Shown here: positions 7,875-15,570 of the stretch, piece after piece
How positions within the stretch are numbered: the first letter of the stretch is position 1
Layout of the letters: the number at the start of each line of letters is the position of its first letter
Source: Sinomonas albida
GTDB taxonomy: Bacteria > Actinomycetota > Actinomycetes > Actinomycetales > Micrococcaceae
DNA length: 64,000 bases
Reading direction: 5' to 3'
Assembly (NCBI RefSeq): GCF_004919045.1
Contig: NZ_SWDW01000008.1
Coordinates: 124,001 to 188,000, forward strand
Made by a program: the position numbers and the translations under genes
The notes under the pieces: model-generated
Database searches by the model: none
What the model was told of the DNA's origin: nothing
What the model saw: only the letters and a program-made list of their open reading frames with translations

Positions 7875-8864
7875 TCACGCTCGCGTGAGCAGTTCCTCGC
7901 CCACGCGGCCCCGCTGGTAGAACACCTCGCGGCCGGCCCGCACCGGTTCCGTGAGCCCCGATTCGGCGAGGATCTTTAGGTGGCTGCTGACGGTCCCGGC
8001 GGCGAGGTCGAGCGCGCAGGCGAGCTGCGTCGTCGTCATCGGCACGTCGAGCTGGGCGAGGATCTGTGCCCGCGTCCGCCCGAGCAGCCGCGAGACCGGG
8101 CTCTCCTTCGTCTCCCGGCCCTTCTCCCACAGCCGGCCGACGCCTCGCGGCGCGTACGTGATGGTCGGGATGAACGGCGCGGTGTTGAGCACGAGTGTGT
8201 TAGGCCACACGAACGCGTTCGGCACGAGGATGAGCCCGCGGCCCGGCTCTGGGAGGTCGGTCGCCTCGCAGCCGCGCAGGATCTCGAGGCCATCCTGGGT
8301 GGGGCGCACGCTCGGGTGCAGCGTCTTGAAGACCTCCTGGATCCCGTGGTGGGCCAGCTCCTCGAGACGCGAGTCGATGTCCGCGAGTAGCACCGATCGC
8401 AGGCGCGGCCAGTAAGGCTCGACGGCGGTGCGCCAGTACCACTCGAGGGCGGCGGTGATGCGGGGCACCGCGGCGCCGATGTCTGCCCGGAACTCCTCGA
8501 GGATTCGGCGGGAGTAGTCGGGGAGCCCCGCGTGGTCGAGGTAGGCGAGGTCGCGGAGCCAGAGCTCGGGTGGCGTCGTGGTGAAAGCCTTGAGGGTCTC
8601 GCCGAACGAATCCTGTCGGAGCGGTGTCGGCGTCAGCGCGTCGGGGATGGGGCCCTTGGGCGGAACGAGCGTCGTGAGGATTCGGAGGTGCTCGCGGGCG
8701 TTCGGCTCGGCGGCCTCTGCGAGGCGCTTCTTGGCCTCGTCGATCCATGGCCGGTGCAGCGGGGTCCCCTGCTGGAGCGCCCGAAGGCTCGTGACGGTCT
8801 CCCACAGGGGCGAGGCCTCGAATCGGACCCTCGTGAGGTCCTCGCTCGTGAGCGTGATCAGCAT
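7875..8864 (-). CDS. DUF5937 / ArsR-type transcriptional regulator
   Basis: 329 residues. The long N-terminal part (about 1-245) begins MLITLTSEDLTRVRFEASPLWE and matches the DUF5937 domain found in actinobacterial regulators. The C-terminal 80 residues form a winged helix typical of ArsR proteins: GRTRAQILAQLD, TTTQLACALDLAAGTVSSHLKIL as recognition helix, then ESGLTEPVRAGREVFYQRG as wing. No metal-binding Cys motif is present, so the signal is unlikely to be arsenic-type metal. It diverges from the small gene at 8958, which may be its target or share its promoter. Confidence 0.8.
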   Translation of the reverse strand: MLITLTSEDLTRVRFEASPLWETVTSLRALQQGTPLHRPWIDEAKKRLAEAAEPNAREHLRILTTLVPPKGPIPDALTPTPLRQDSFGETLKAFTTTPPELWLRDLAYLDHAGLPDYSRRILEEFRADIGAAVPRITAALEWYWRTAVEPYWPRLRSVLLADIDSRLEELAHHGIQEVFKTLHPSVRPTQDGLEILRGCEATDLPEPGRGLILVPNAFVWPNTLVLNTAPFIPTITYAPRGVGRLWEKGRETKESPVSRLLGRTRAQILAQLDVPMTTTQLACALDLAAGTVSSHLKILAESGLTEPVRAGREVFYQRGRVGEELLTRA

Positions 8865-8957
8865 GTGTTCAGCCTACGAATTCGCGCTTTCCACGGCGAG
8901 GATTTGGGCAGAGCCGAATCGTATCGCCGCCCCGACGGCCCGGCGCAGACTCAGGGC

Positions 8958-9209
8958 ATGACCACGAATGCTTGCACCGTTCCCGCCCTCCAGACCGTTC
9001 CGACCCCCTCAATCGCCGCTCTTCCTGCCCGCCCGCGCCCCCGGCCCGCGGGCCTTGCGACGGCTCGTGCCGCAGCGATTCGCGCGTGGGGCTGGCTGCG
9101 CGAATCGGCCCGCCAAGCGGCCGACGTCGACACGCGGCTCCGCGCCCGCCGAGACGAGGATGCTGCTCAGCTCGTGCGAGGGTCCGGCCTCCTCGGGAGG
9201 CTGTATTGA
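8958..9209 (+). CDS. Small hypothetical protein (83 aa)
   Basis: An 83-residue frame starting ATG at 8958, divergent from the ArsR gene. The first half is Pro/Ala/Arg-rich; the second half (AAAIRAWGWLRESARQAADVDTRLRARRDEDAAQLV) looks like one charged amphipathic helix. There is no clear Shine-Dalgarno sequence and no family is recognised. Support is its position in front of a divergent regulator. Confidence 0.35.
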   Translation: MTTNACTVPALQTVPTPSIAALPARPRPRPAGLATARAAAIRAWGWLRESARQAADVDTRLRARRDEDAAQLVRGSGLLGRLY

Positions 9210-9362
9210 CGGTTTGCCTCGACCGACGAAGCGCTCGCCGAGACGGCCCGAGCCATGGCCGCGGACCGCTGACGGGACCAGTGCGCCTCGGTGCGGACTC
9301 ACCTGATCCTGACGACTGAAGGTGGGATTGCCGCATGCGCCGCATCGCGCGACGCTGGAGGG

Positions 9363-10277
9363 ATGAGCAACGGTCTTCTGGCCCCTCTGCGCCGCCGGCT
9401 GAGTCTCACGTTCGCGGGCCAGTCCGAGGGCATCCCGGAGTGGGAGCTGGCCCTCGAGAAGGGCGACGACGCGGGCTACTTTGCGCCCGATTCGGTCACG
9501 TGGCGCGTCCATGGCGGGATGACGCCGATCGTGGGCGGCATCCGGGCGCTCCTGACTCAGGCGCTCAATCCCGGGGTCCTCGCGGGCGTGCTCGACCACT
9601 CCTACTACCGCGAGGATCCGCTGGCCCGCCTGGCCCGGACCATCCGGTGGGTCTTCACGGTCACGTACGGCGACACCGTGGCCGCTGGCCGCGCGTGCGA
9701 GCATGTGCACCGCAGGCACGAGTCCGTCGTGGGGGAGTACACCGATGGGCACGGCGATCTCCGCGCGTACTCTGCGAACGATCCCGAGCTCCTGGCCTGG
9801 GTCCACCTTGCGTTCGCGGACGCGTTCCTCGGTTCGTACGAATATCTCCGCGGGCCGCTCCCGCCCGGCGGCGCCGACCAGTACGTGCGCGAATGGGCCA
9901 CGGCGGGCGAGCTCATGGGGGTCGCCGAGCCGCCCCGGTCCCTCGCCGAACTGCGCGAACAGCTCGCCGCGTACGACGACGGCGCGCGCCTCGCGCACAG
10001 TCCTCGCCTCGAGGAGGCGGTCGGCTTCCTGCGCCGCCTTCCGCTCGACCCGCTGCTCGTTCCGGGCTATCGGACGCTGTTTGCCGCTGCCGTCGATTCG
10101 ATGTCCAACCGTCACGTCGAACTGCTCGGTCTCGACCGGCAGTCGCTCAGGCGCGGCCTGCTTCCGGCGCGGCAGGGGGCTCAGGTGACACTCGCCGTCG
10201 TCGGCCTCGCGCTCGGCAGCCACGGCCCAAGCGAGGCCGCGGCCCGCCGCCGCCTGGCCCGTCTCGGCCTCGACTGA
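9363..10277 (+). CDS. Oxygenase MpaB family protein (DUF2236)
   Basis: 304 residues from the ATG at 9363; a GTG at 9291 is an alternative start. Hallmarks of the MpaB/DUF2236 family are present: WRVHGG near residue 50, then GGIRALLTQALNP, a DHSYYREDPLARLARTIRW segment, and VHRRHESVVG supplying candidate haem or metal His residues, followed by YSANDPELLAWVHLAF. MpaB is an endoplasmic-reticulum oxygenase of mycophenolic acid biosynthesis. Bacterial homologues such as the latex-clearing proteins bind haem, while most are uncharacterised. There is no neighbour suggesting a pathway. The IS256 element begins about 100 bp downstream. Confidence 0.82.
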   Translation: MSNGLLAPLRRRLSLTFAGQSEGIPEWELALEKGDDAGYFAPDSVTWRVHGGMTPIVGGIRALLTQALNPGVLAGVLDHSYYREDPLARLARTIRWVFTVTYGDTVAAGRACEHVHRRHESVVGEYTDGHGDLRAYSANDPELLAWVHLAFADAFLGSYEYLRGPLPPGGADQYVREWATAGELMGVAEPPRSLAELREQLAAYDDGARLAHSPRLEEAVGFLRRLPLDPLLVPGYRTLFAAAVDSMSNRHVELLGLDRQSLRRGLLPARQGAQVTLAVVGLALGSHGPSEAAARRRLARLGLD

Positions 10278-10348
10278 CCTCGCCCCCGGCCCCCCACTCC
10301 CGTCACCCATTCCCGTTTCGGGTACGCCAACTCGCGCGTTTTCCCGTC

Positions 10349-10373
10349 TCGGGTACAGATGATCTGTACCCGA
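10349..10373 (+). terminator. Perfect dyad between MpaB gene and IS256
   Basis: Arms of 12 bp (10349-10360 and 10362-10373) around a single G form a near-perfect palindrome built on TCGGGTACAGAT. A partial copy of the arm (TTCGGGTACG) occurs 30 bp upstream. It may act as the terminator of the MpaB gene. It abuts the left end of the IS by 2 bp, so it could also have been the insertion target. Confidence 0.45.
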
Positions 10374-10375
10374 AA

Positions 10376-11755
10376 GGGACTGTCGGAAAAACGGTGTGTG
10401 GGGGCTTGGCCTGACTGGAAGGACAGGCCGTGTCGGACACGACCGAGATTGATTCTGATGTGATGGTCGATCCTGTGACGGGAGAGATTATCGACCACAG
10501 GAAGCTGGCCGAACAGCTTCTTGCCCAGGCGAAAGAGCAGGGCGTCGGGCTTGTCGGGCCGGGCGGGCTGCTGTCCGGGCTGACGAAGCAGGTCCTCGAG
10601 ACTGCGCTCGAGGCAGAGCTGACCGAGCATCTGGGCCACGGGCACGGCGAGCGGCCGCTGAGCTCGAATATGCGAAACGGCACACGGAAGAAGACGGTGC
10701 TGACGGAGATCGGACCGGTGGAGATCGAGGTTCCCCGGGACCGGGAGGGCTCCTTCGAGCCCGTGATCGTGCCCAAGCGGAAGCGCCGTCTGGAGGGCAT
10801 CGACCAGATCGTGCTCTCGCTCTCCGCGCGGGGCCTGACCACCGGGGAGATCGCCGCGCACTTCGACGAGGTGTACGGGGCGAAGGTCTCCAAGGACACG
10901 GTCTCGAAGATCACCGAGAAGGTCGCCGGGGAGCTCTCGGAGTGGTCCTCCCGCCCGCTTGACCCGGTCTACCCGGTGATCTTCGTCGACGCGATCGTCG
11001 TGAAGGTCAGAGACGGCCAGGTGCGCAACACCCCGTTCTACGTGGTCATGGGAGTGAGCTCGAACGGAGAACGGGAGATCCTGGGCATCTGGGCCGGAGG
11101 CGAGGGAGGCGAAGGGGCGAGGTTCTGGCTGAGCGTGTTCGCGGAGCTGAAGAACCGCGGGGTCGAGGACGTGTTCATCGCGGTGTGCGACGGGCTCAAG
11201 GGCCTGCCCGAAGCCATCACCACCACGTGGGAGCGCACGGTGGTCCAGCAGTGCATCGTTCACCTGATCCGCAACTCGTTCCAGTACGCAGGCCGGCAGC
11301 ACCGCGACGCGATCGTCAAGGCGCTCAAACCGGTCTACACGGCACCGTCCGAGGCCGCGGCGAAGGACCGCTTCGCCGAGTTCGCCAAGGAATGGGGTTC
11401 CCGCTACCCGGCGATCGTGCGGCTCTGGGAGTCCGCCTGGGCGGAGTTCGTGCCGTTCCTCGAATACGACGTGGAGATCAGGCGCGTGATCTGCACGACG
11501 AACGCGATCGAGTCGATCAACGCCCGCTACCGCCGGGCCGTCAGGGCACGGGGCCACTTCCCGACCGCGGCCGCGGCGCTGAAGTGCCTCTACCTGGTCA
11601 CCCGCTCCCTTGACCCCACAGGCGGCGGCAGGGCACGCTGGGCGATCAGGTGGAAGCCAGCCCTCAACGCGTTCGCGATCACCTTCGCGGACCGGTTCGA
11701 GAGAACCACTCACTGAAACCGCCAAGGCCCCGCACACCGTTTAACTGACAGTCCC
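10376..11755 (+). mobile_element. IS256-family insertion sequence (1380 bp)
   Basis: The ends are imperfect 34-bp inverted repeats: GGGACTGTCGGAAAAACGGT at 10376 and, read inward on the other strand from 11755, GGGACTGTCAGTTAAACGGT. They enclose one intact IS256/Mutator transposase. The 8-9 bp flanks differ (ending CCCGAAA on the left, beginning TGCGTGGG on the right), so no target duplication is visible. Confidence 0.88.
10430..11716 (+). CDS. IS256-family (Mutator) transposase
   Basis: 428 residues, full length for the family, from a GTG start with GGAAGGA upstream. The DDE catalytic core includes IFVDAIVVKVRDG (first Asp), FIAVCDGLKGLPEAI (second Asp) and CTTNAIESINARYRRAV (the Glu in a helix). 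QQCIVHLIRNS is the conserved CxxH signature of IS256 and Mutator transposases. It catalyses cut or copy-out transposition of the 1380-bp element. The frame is intact, so the element may be active. Confidence 0.95.
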   Translation: MSDTTEIDSDVMVDPVTGEIIDHRKLAEQLLAQAKEQGVGLVGPGGLLSGLTKQVLETALEAELTEHLGHGHGERPLSSNMRNGTRKKTVLTEIGPVEIEVPRDREGSFEPVIVPKRKRRLEGIDQIVLSLSARGLTTGEIAAHFDEVYGAKVSKDTVSKITEKVAGELSEWSSRPLDPVYPVIFVDAIVVKVRDGQVRNTPFYVVMGVSSNGEREILGIWAGGEGGEGARFWLSVFAELKNRGVEDVFIAVCDGLKGLPEAITTTWERTVVQQCIVHLIRNSFQYAGRQHRDAIVKALKPVYTAPSEAAAKDRFAEFAKEWGSRYPAIVRLWESAWAEFVPFLEYDVEIRRVICTTNAIESINARYRRAVRARGHFPTAAAALKCLYLVTRSLDPTGGGRARWAIRWKPALNAFAITFADRFERTTH

Positions 11756-11845
11756 TGCGTGGGGGAGGGGCGCCAGCTCGCGCCACCGTCCCATCAAAGG
11801 AACCTTTGATTGGATAGTCGACCCTCGACCACCTGAGCTGGGATC

Positions 11846-11959
11846 ATCACCGATGGACCAGGGGCCATCGCTCAGCGGCACGGCGCTAGTCCGACTTCGG
11901 TGATACAGTCTCAACATCATGATCGGCCCGCTCGCCTTACGGCTCGGGCCGATTTTCTT
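11846..11959 (+). ncRNA. Candidate AbiF-associated structured RNA with its own terminator
   Basis: Between the IS256 end and the abi gene is a compact structured stretch. ATCACCGA (11846-11853) pairs perfectly with TCGGTGAT (11897-11904). Inside it GGAC (11855-11858) can pair with GTCC (11889-11892), and AGCG (11874-11877) with CGCT (11884-11887). A terminator-like hairpin follows, ATCGGCCCG (11922-11930) with CGGGCCGAT (11945-11953), then TTTCTT, ending 14 nt before the gene. A further perfect dyad lies at 11793-11810. AbiF genes are known to be accompanied by a conserved RNA that acts as antitoxin. Identity here is inferred from position and folding. Confidence 0.55.
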
Positions 11960-11972
11960 GTCTGGGGGGCGC

Positions 11973-12968
11973 ATGGAGTACCTGAAGCCGTGGCTTCCGG
12001 TCCACGATCAGATCGAAAGGCTCGTCTCTCGCGGCGTCGAGATTGACGACAAGCAGAAGACGGCCGCGCTTCTGCACGAGATCGGCTACTACCGTCTGAC
12101 CGGCTACCTCTATCCCTTCCGTGAGTCAGAGGACCGCTTGGATGAGACAGGCCGCACCCATGTCCAGGTCCTCAACCGCTATCGCCCAGGCACTCGGATC
12201 ATGGACGCGGCCCACTTGCTGGACTTTGACCGACGCCTTCGCATGCTCGTGCTCGAGGGTGTCGAACGGCTCGAGGTGGCGATTCGCACGCAGATCGGGC
12301 ACACCTTGGGCCGGCATCATGCCTTCGCTCACGAGGAGCCGACCATGTTCGTCTCGGCCTTCATCGCACCCACCACAGATGCCAACGGTGCGGTCACTGC
12401 CAGTCAGCATGGGCAATGGCTCTCGCGGATCAAGAGCCGGCAGGACAGTTCCGATGAGGCGTTCGTCGCGCACTTTCGTGCGAAGTATGACGACCGGATG
12501 CCAATCTGGGCCTTGACGGAGATCCTTGAGCTGGGCCATCTTTCCCGCCTCTACACAGGATTGCGCAATGATGTGGCCACGGAGGTGGCACATAGCTTTT
12601 GCGTTCCGACCAAGCGACTGATGGCAAGCTGGCTCGCCACACTGAACTATGTCCGGAACATCGCTGCTCATCACGCCAGGCTCTTCAACCGCAAACTGGT
12701 GACCGCACCGAAACGGCCACGGCCAGCTGAGGTGCCGTTGCTCGCGCATCTCAGTGAGAGCGAGGCTCCCAAACAGTTCGGCGTCTACAGCGCGTTAGCG
12801 GTGATGGCCTACATCTTGCGTTCCACTCATATTGACGAGGAGTGGCCGGGGCGAGTGAGATCCCTGCTTCGGGCCTTCCCCTCGACCGAACACATCGACC
12901 TCGGTTCTATGGGCGTCGGGCGGGGATGGCTCGAGCAGGAGTTATGGAGCGGCCTCGAGAAACTCTGA
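11973..12968 (+). CDS. AbiF/AbiD-type abortive-infection protein (Abi_2, HEPN-like)
   Basis: 331 residues from the ATG at 11973, with a GGGGGG ribosome-binding site. It matches the Abi_2 family: YLKPWLPVHDQIERLVSRGV at the start, then GYYRLTGYLYPFRE and FDRRLRMLVLEGVERLEVAIR. Two RxxxxH motifs are visible, RTQIGH (residues 105-110) and RNIAAH in the family signature RNIAAHHARLFNR (228-233). Both are of the HEPN ribonuclease type. AbiF proteins are phage-defence toxins kept in check by an adjacent RNA and have been proposed as ancestors of Cas13. The terminator-bearing segment upstream fits that arrangement. The gene sits just downstream of an IS. Confidence 0.85.
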   Translation: MEYLKPWLPVHDQIERLVSRGVEIDDKQKTAALLHEIGYYRLTGYLYPFRESEDRLDETGRTHVQVLNRYRPGTRIMDAAHLLDFDRRLRMLVLEGVERLEVAIRTQIGHTLGRHHAFAHEEPTMFVSAFIAPTTDANGAVTASQHGQWLSRIKSRQDSSDEAFVAHFRAKYDDRMPIWALTEILELGHLSRLYTGLRNDVATEVAHSFCVPTKRLMASWLATLNYVRNIAAHHARLFNRKLVTAPKRPRPAEVPLLAHLSESEAPKQFGVYSALAVMAYILRSTHIDEEWPGRVRSLLRAFPSTEHIDLGSMGVGRGWLEQELWSGLEKL

Positions 12969-13108
12969 TTTCTCGCACGGACGACTGAGCTCGTGGCCAG
13001 GCGGACCCGCTTCCAAAGTCCAGCCGACGAGGACCTGATACGAGCAGCTTGCGCTGGACGGGCCCGACCTGGGCGCCCCGCGTGCGAGGACGCCCGGGCC
13101 AAGCTCCA

Positions 13109-13327
13109 CTAGCCCGGGACGAAGAGGTTTGCCGCCTTCGTCACGAAGAGGACGCCGGTCAGGATCGCCACTGCGCCGCCCCCGAACACGATCCAGTTGA
13201 ACGCGACGTCCAGCCTGTCGTAGGAGTAGTGCCAGTCCTGCGAGTAGAGCTTCCGCAGGCCGAACACGCCCGCGCCGATGTGCAGGATCCCGAAGGTCAG
13301 GGCCACGAGGGCCACGAGAGTGGTCAA
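13109..13327 (-). CDS. Small integral membrane protein (72 aa)
   Basis: 72 residues with two predicted membrane helices: MTTLVALVALTFGILHIGAG (about 1-20) and FNWIVFGGGAVAILTGVLFV (about 43-62). They are joined by a charged and aromatic loop, LRKLYSQDWHYSYDRLD. Such small two-helix proteins of unknown function are common in Micrococcaceae. The ATG follows AGGAGACAAGTTGACC. No partner gene is adjacent. Confidence 0.6.
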   Translation of the reverse strand: MTTLVALVALTFGILHIGAGVFGLRKLYSQDWHYSYDRLDVAFNWIVFGGGAVAILTGVLFVTKAANLFVPG

Positions 13328-13738
13328 CTTGTCTCCTCAGTAGTGCGAATAGCGGGCCTCGGTTGAGGTGCTAACCACTAGGTGTGCGGCCACGCTTCAG
13401 AATGCGGCAGCGGGGGTGTCGGCCGGAGATTGGAGTGCTGGCCCAATGCGCCGGGAGCGCGGGTGCGAGGTCCTCATCCCTGTCGCCTGGCCCCAAGATC
13501 AGCCTCTTAGAACCATTAGTTACTAATGGGGTCAGTACTGTGCCAAGGCATGGCCAGGGCTGCGCCCTGGCATTCGGTCCTCGCTGCGCTCGGGCTGTGG
13601 CCCCGGGTCCTGGCCGGTGCCTGCGCTTCGCTCCGGCCCCGTCCATGCCCCGGGGTCTTGATCGTCTTTCGGCTGTCCTTATGTTGATGCCGGGTTGGCT
13701 GGGCCGGCTGCAGTAGTGTCCGGGCTACCCGGGGCGGT
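13328..13738. other. Gene-free stretch before IS110 copy 1
   Basis: I see no convincing gene here. The only structure noted is a short dyad CCATTA/TAATGG near 13512-13528. Frames on both strands are long only because of high GC. Confidence 0.5.
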
Positions 13739-13922
13739 GGGTATGGCATTTTCGGCTGTGCCGGGCCGGAAGGTGACGGCTTCGCAGGAATGGCCGCCCG
13801 CCGCCCGCTGATGGCTTGACCGCTGAATTGAGAGACGCGACACGATCGCTGGATAAGGACACGACGGCCAGTCGTCTGAGGGGCCACCCATTTGTTCGCC
13901 TTGGAGATCGGAGGCACCATTC
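13739..13922 (+). ncRNA. IS110 non-coding left end, candidate bridge RNA (copy 1)
   Basis: The 184 nt before the recombinase start are partly conserved with the 171 nt before the second IS110 gene although both are non-coding. Shared blocks include GGGTATGGC, AATGGCCGCCCGC and GACCGCTG followed by ATTGAGA and a GATCGCTG stretch. In IS110-group elements this region encodes the bridge RNA that pairs with donor and target DNA. Position and length fit; the fold was not computed. Confidence 0.5.
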
Positions 13923-15122
13923 ATGCAGGTTTGGGCAGGCGTCGACGCCGGCAAGACAGGCCACCACTGCGTGGCGATCGACACCGACGGCACACGGCTG
14001 CTGTCACGGAAGGTCGGCAATTACGAGGGCGACCTGACTGCCCTGATCGCCGAGGTCAACGCCCTCGGGGAAGAGGTGGTCTGGGCGACCGACCTCAACC
14101 GTGGCGGGGCGTCGCTGATGATCGCCCTGCTGCACGGCCATGGCCAGCGGCTGCTGTACATCCCGGGCCGCACCGTCCACCACGCCTCCCGGCTCTACCG
14201 CGGCGACGGCAAGACGGACGCGAAGGACGCGGCCGTGATAGCGGACCAGGCCAGGATGCGCCACGACCTCCAGACCCTGCGCACCGGCGACGAGGTCAGC
14301 GCGGACCTGCGTATCCTCACCGCCCGCCGCGCGGACATGGCCGAGGACCGCACCCGGGCGATCAACCGCCTCTGCGCGGCTCTGCTGGAGTACTTCCCGG
14401 CCCTCGAGGCAGCCTTCGACTACAGCAGGTCCAAGGCCGCGCTGACCCTGCTGACCCGGCACAACACCCCCGACGGGATCCGCCGGTACGGCCAGGCCAG
14501 GCTGCAGGCCTGGCTGAAGAAGCAGGGCGCGCGCAGCAGCGCCGCGGTCGCCGAGGCAGCCGTCGCCGCGGCCCGCGGACAGCACACCGCCGTACCCGGC
14601 CAGGCCGCCGGTGCCCTCGTCGTCGCCGGGCTCGCGAAAGAGGTCCTCCGGGTCCAGGACGAGCTCGCCGGACTCGACGCCCTCATCGCCGAGCGGGGCG
14701 CCGCCCACCCCCATACCGAGGTCATCACGAGCATGCCCGGGTTCGGCCCGCTCCTGGCGGCGGAGTTCCTCGCCGCCACTGGCGGCGACCTGGGGTTGTT
14801 CGAGAACGCGGACCGGCTCGCCGCCGTCGCCGGCCTCGCTCCGGTCCCGAGGGACTCGGGCAAGATCAGCGGCAACCACCGCCGCCCGCAGCGCTATGAC
14901 CGCCGGCTCCTGAGAGTCTTCTACCTCGCGGCCCTGTCCAGCCTGAAGAGCTCCCCGGAGTCCCGCGCCTACTTCGACCGCAAGCGCGTCGAGGGCAAGA
15001 CCCACATCCAGGCGATCCTCTGCCTGGCACGCCGCAGGGTGAACGTCCTGTGGGCTATGCTCCGCGACAGTACGAATTACGCCCCACCCGGCCGGGCGGC
15101 CGCGCGCTTGGCTGCTGCCTGA
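13923..15122 (+). CDS. IS110-family recombinase (DEDD transposase)
   Basis: 399 residues with both family domains. The N-terminal DEDD RuvC-like domain has VWAGVDAGKTGHHCVAID (first Asp), EEVVWATDLNRGG and GKTDAKDAAVIADQARM (the last Asp pair). The C-terminal transposase_20 domain has ITSMPGFGPLLAAEFLAATG, a helix-hairpin-helix, and LAPVPRDSGKISG with the serine used as nucleophile. Spacing and length are complete, so it may be active. It resembles the copy at 20673 throughout the protein but is clearly diverged from it. Confidence 0.95.
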   Translation: MQVWAGVDAGKTGHHCVAIDTDGTRLLSRKVGNYEGDLTALIAEVNALGEEVVWATDLNRGGASLMIALLHGHGQRLLYIPGRTVHHASRLYRGDGKTDAKDAAVIADQARMRHDLQTLRTGDEVSADLRILTARRADMAEDRTRAINRLCAALLEYFPALEAAFDYSRSKAALTLLTRHNTPDGIRRYGQARLQAWLKKQGARSSAAVAEAAVAAARGQHTAVPGQAAGALVVAGLAKEVLRVQDELAGLDALIAERGAAHPHTEVITSMPGFGPLLAAEFLAATGGDLGLFENADRLAAVAGLAPVPRDSGKISGNHRRPQRYDRRLLRVFYLAALSSLKSSPESRAYFDRKRVEGKTHIQAILCLARRRVNVLWAMLRDSTNYAPPGRAAARLAAA

Positions 15123-15528
15123 CGAGACTGCCGTCAGGAGCGGCGGTTCGATGGCTGGTGATTCCTCGCGGTTCAGCTGGGAGGGAGGCGATCAATGCCG
15201 CGCCCGCGACCGCGAGGAGCATGAGCGGCTGGTGCCAGATGATGGTCGCGGCGGTGCCGGCCCCGTAGACCGCGAGGGTTGCCAGGCGTCGCGGGAGGGG
15301 GCCGAAGCGGTCCCCATGCCGTGTTGTCGCTCGCGGGCCCGGCTCGCGGGTCCTGCCAGGGCGAGGCTGCGGTATCTCCTGGGCGATGAGCGTGACGAGG
15401 GCCGCGGGCACCCCGGTGATCCTCCCGATCTGGTCCGAGGGGACGCCCCGGGCGAGCAGCCTGGAGACGACCAGAACTCTCAGGCTCGGGTGTTCGCGCT
15501 GTGCCCTGGTCCGGCCGTGTCCCTCCAC
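15055..15528 (-). pseudogene. Hypothetical protein, 3' end apparently cut by IS110
   Basis: A minus-strand frame starts GTG at 15528, 42 bp after the MgtE-N/CBS gene, and runs into the IS110 recombinase gene. The first part (VVSRLLARGVPSDQIGRITGVPAALV) resembles a helix-turn-helix, and a hydrophobic segment follows (LMLLAVAGAALIASLP). The last 25 or so codons lie inside the IS and are unlikely to be native. No strong ribosome-binding site is seen. Most likely the third gene of the magnesium operon, truncated by the insertion. Confidence 0.45.
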
Positions 15529-15570
15529 ACTGCTACTGTACGCCCGGCACGTCTTTCCGCGCCAGTGAGA

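Larger units (their letters stand above)
13739..15130 (+). mobile_element. IS110-family element, copy 1
   Basis: The element comprises a non-coding left end, one DEDD recombinase gene and a very short right end. The left limit is set where similarity to the second IS110 element begins (GGGTATGGC at 13739). The right limit, shortly after the stop at 15122, is approximate because IS110 elements lack terminal inverted repeats. It seems to have inserted into the 3' part of the minus-strand gene starting at 15528. Confidence 0.75.

Noticed and set aside
7595-8130. Several frames through the 22-bp array on both strands, with GRDPTTGGTGPHN-like repeats
   Set aside because: They exist in many phases only because the repeat unit lacks stops; no ribosome-binding site or family.
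12827-13102. 91-aa minus-strand frame overlapping the end of the abi gene
   Set aside because: Overlaps most of the 3' end of a well-supported gene, composition is Arg/Ser-rich, and there is no ribosome-binding site.
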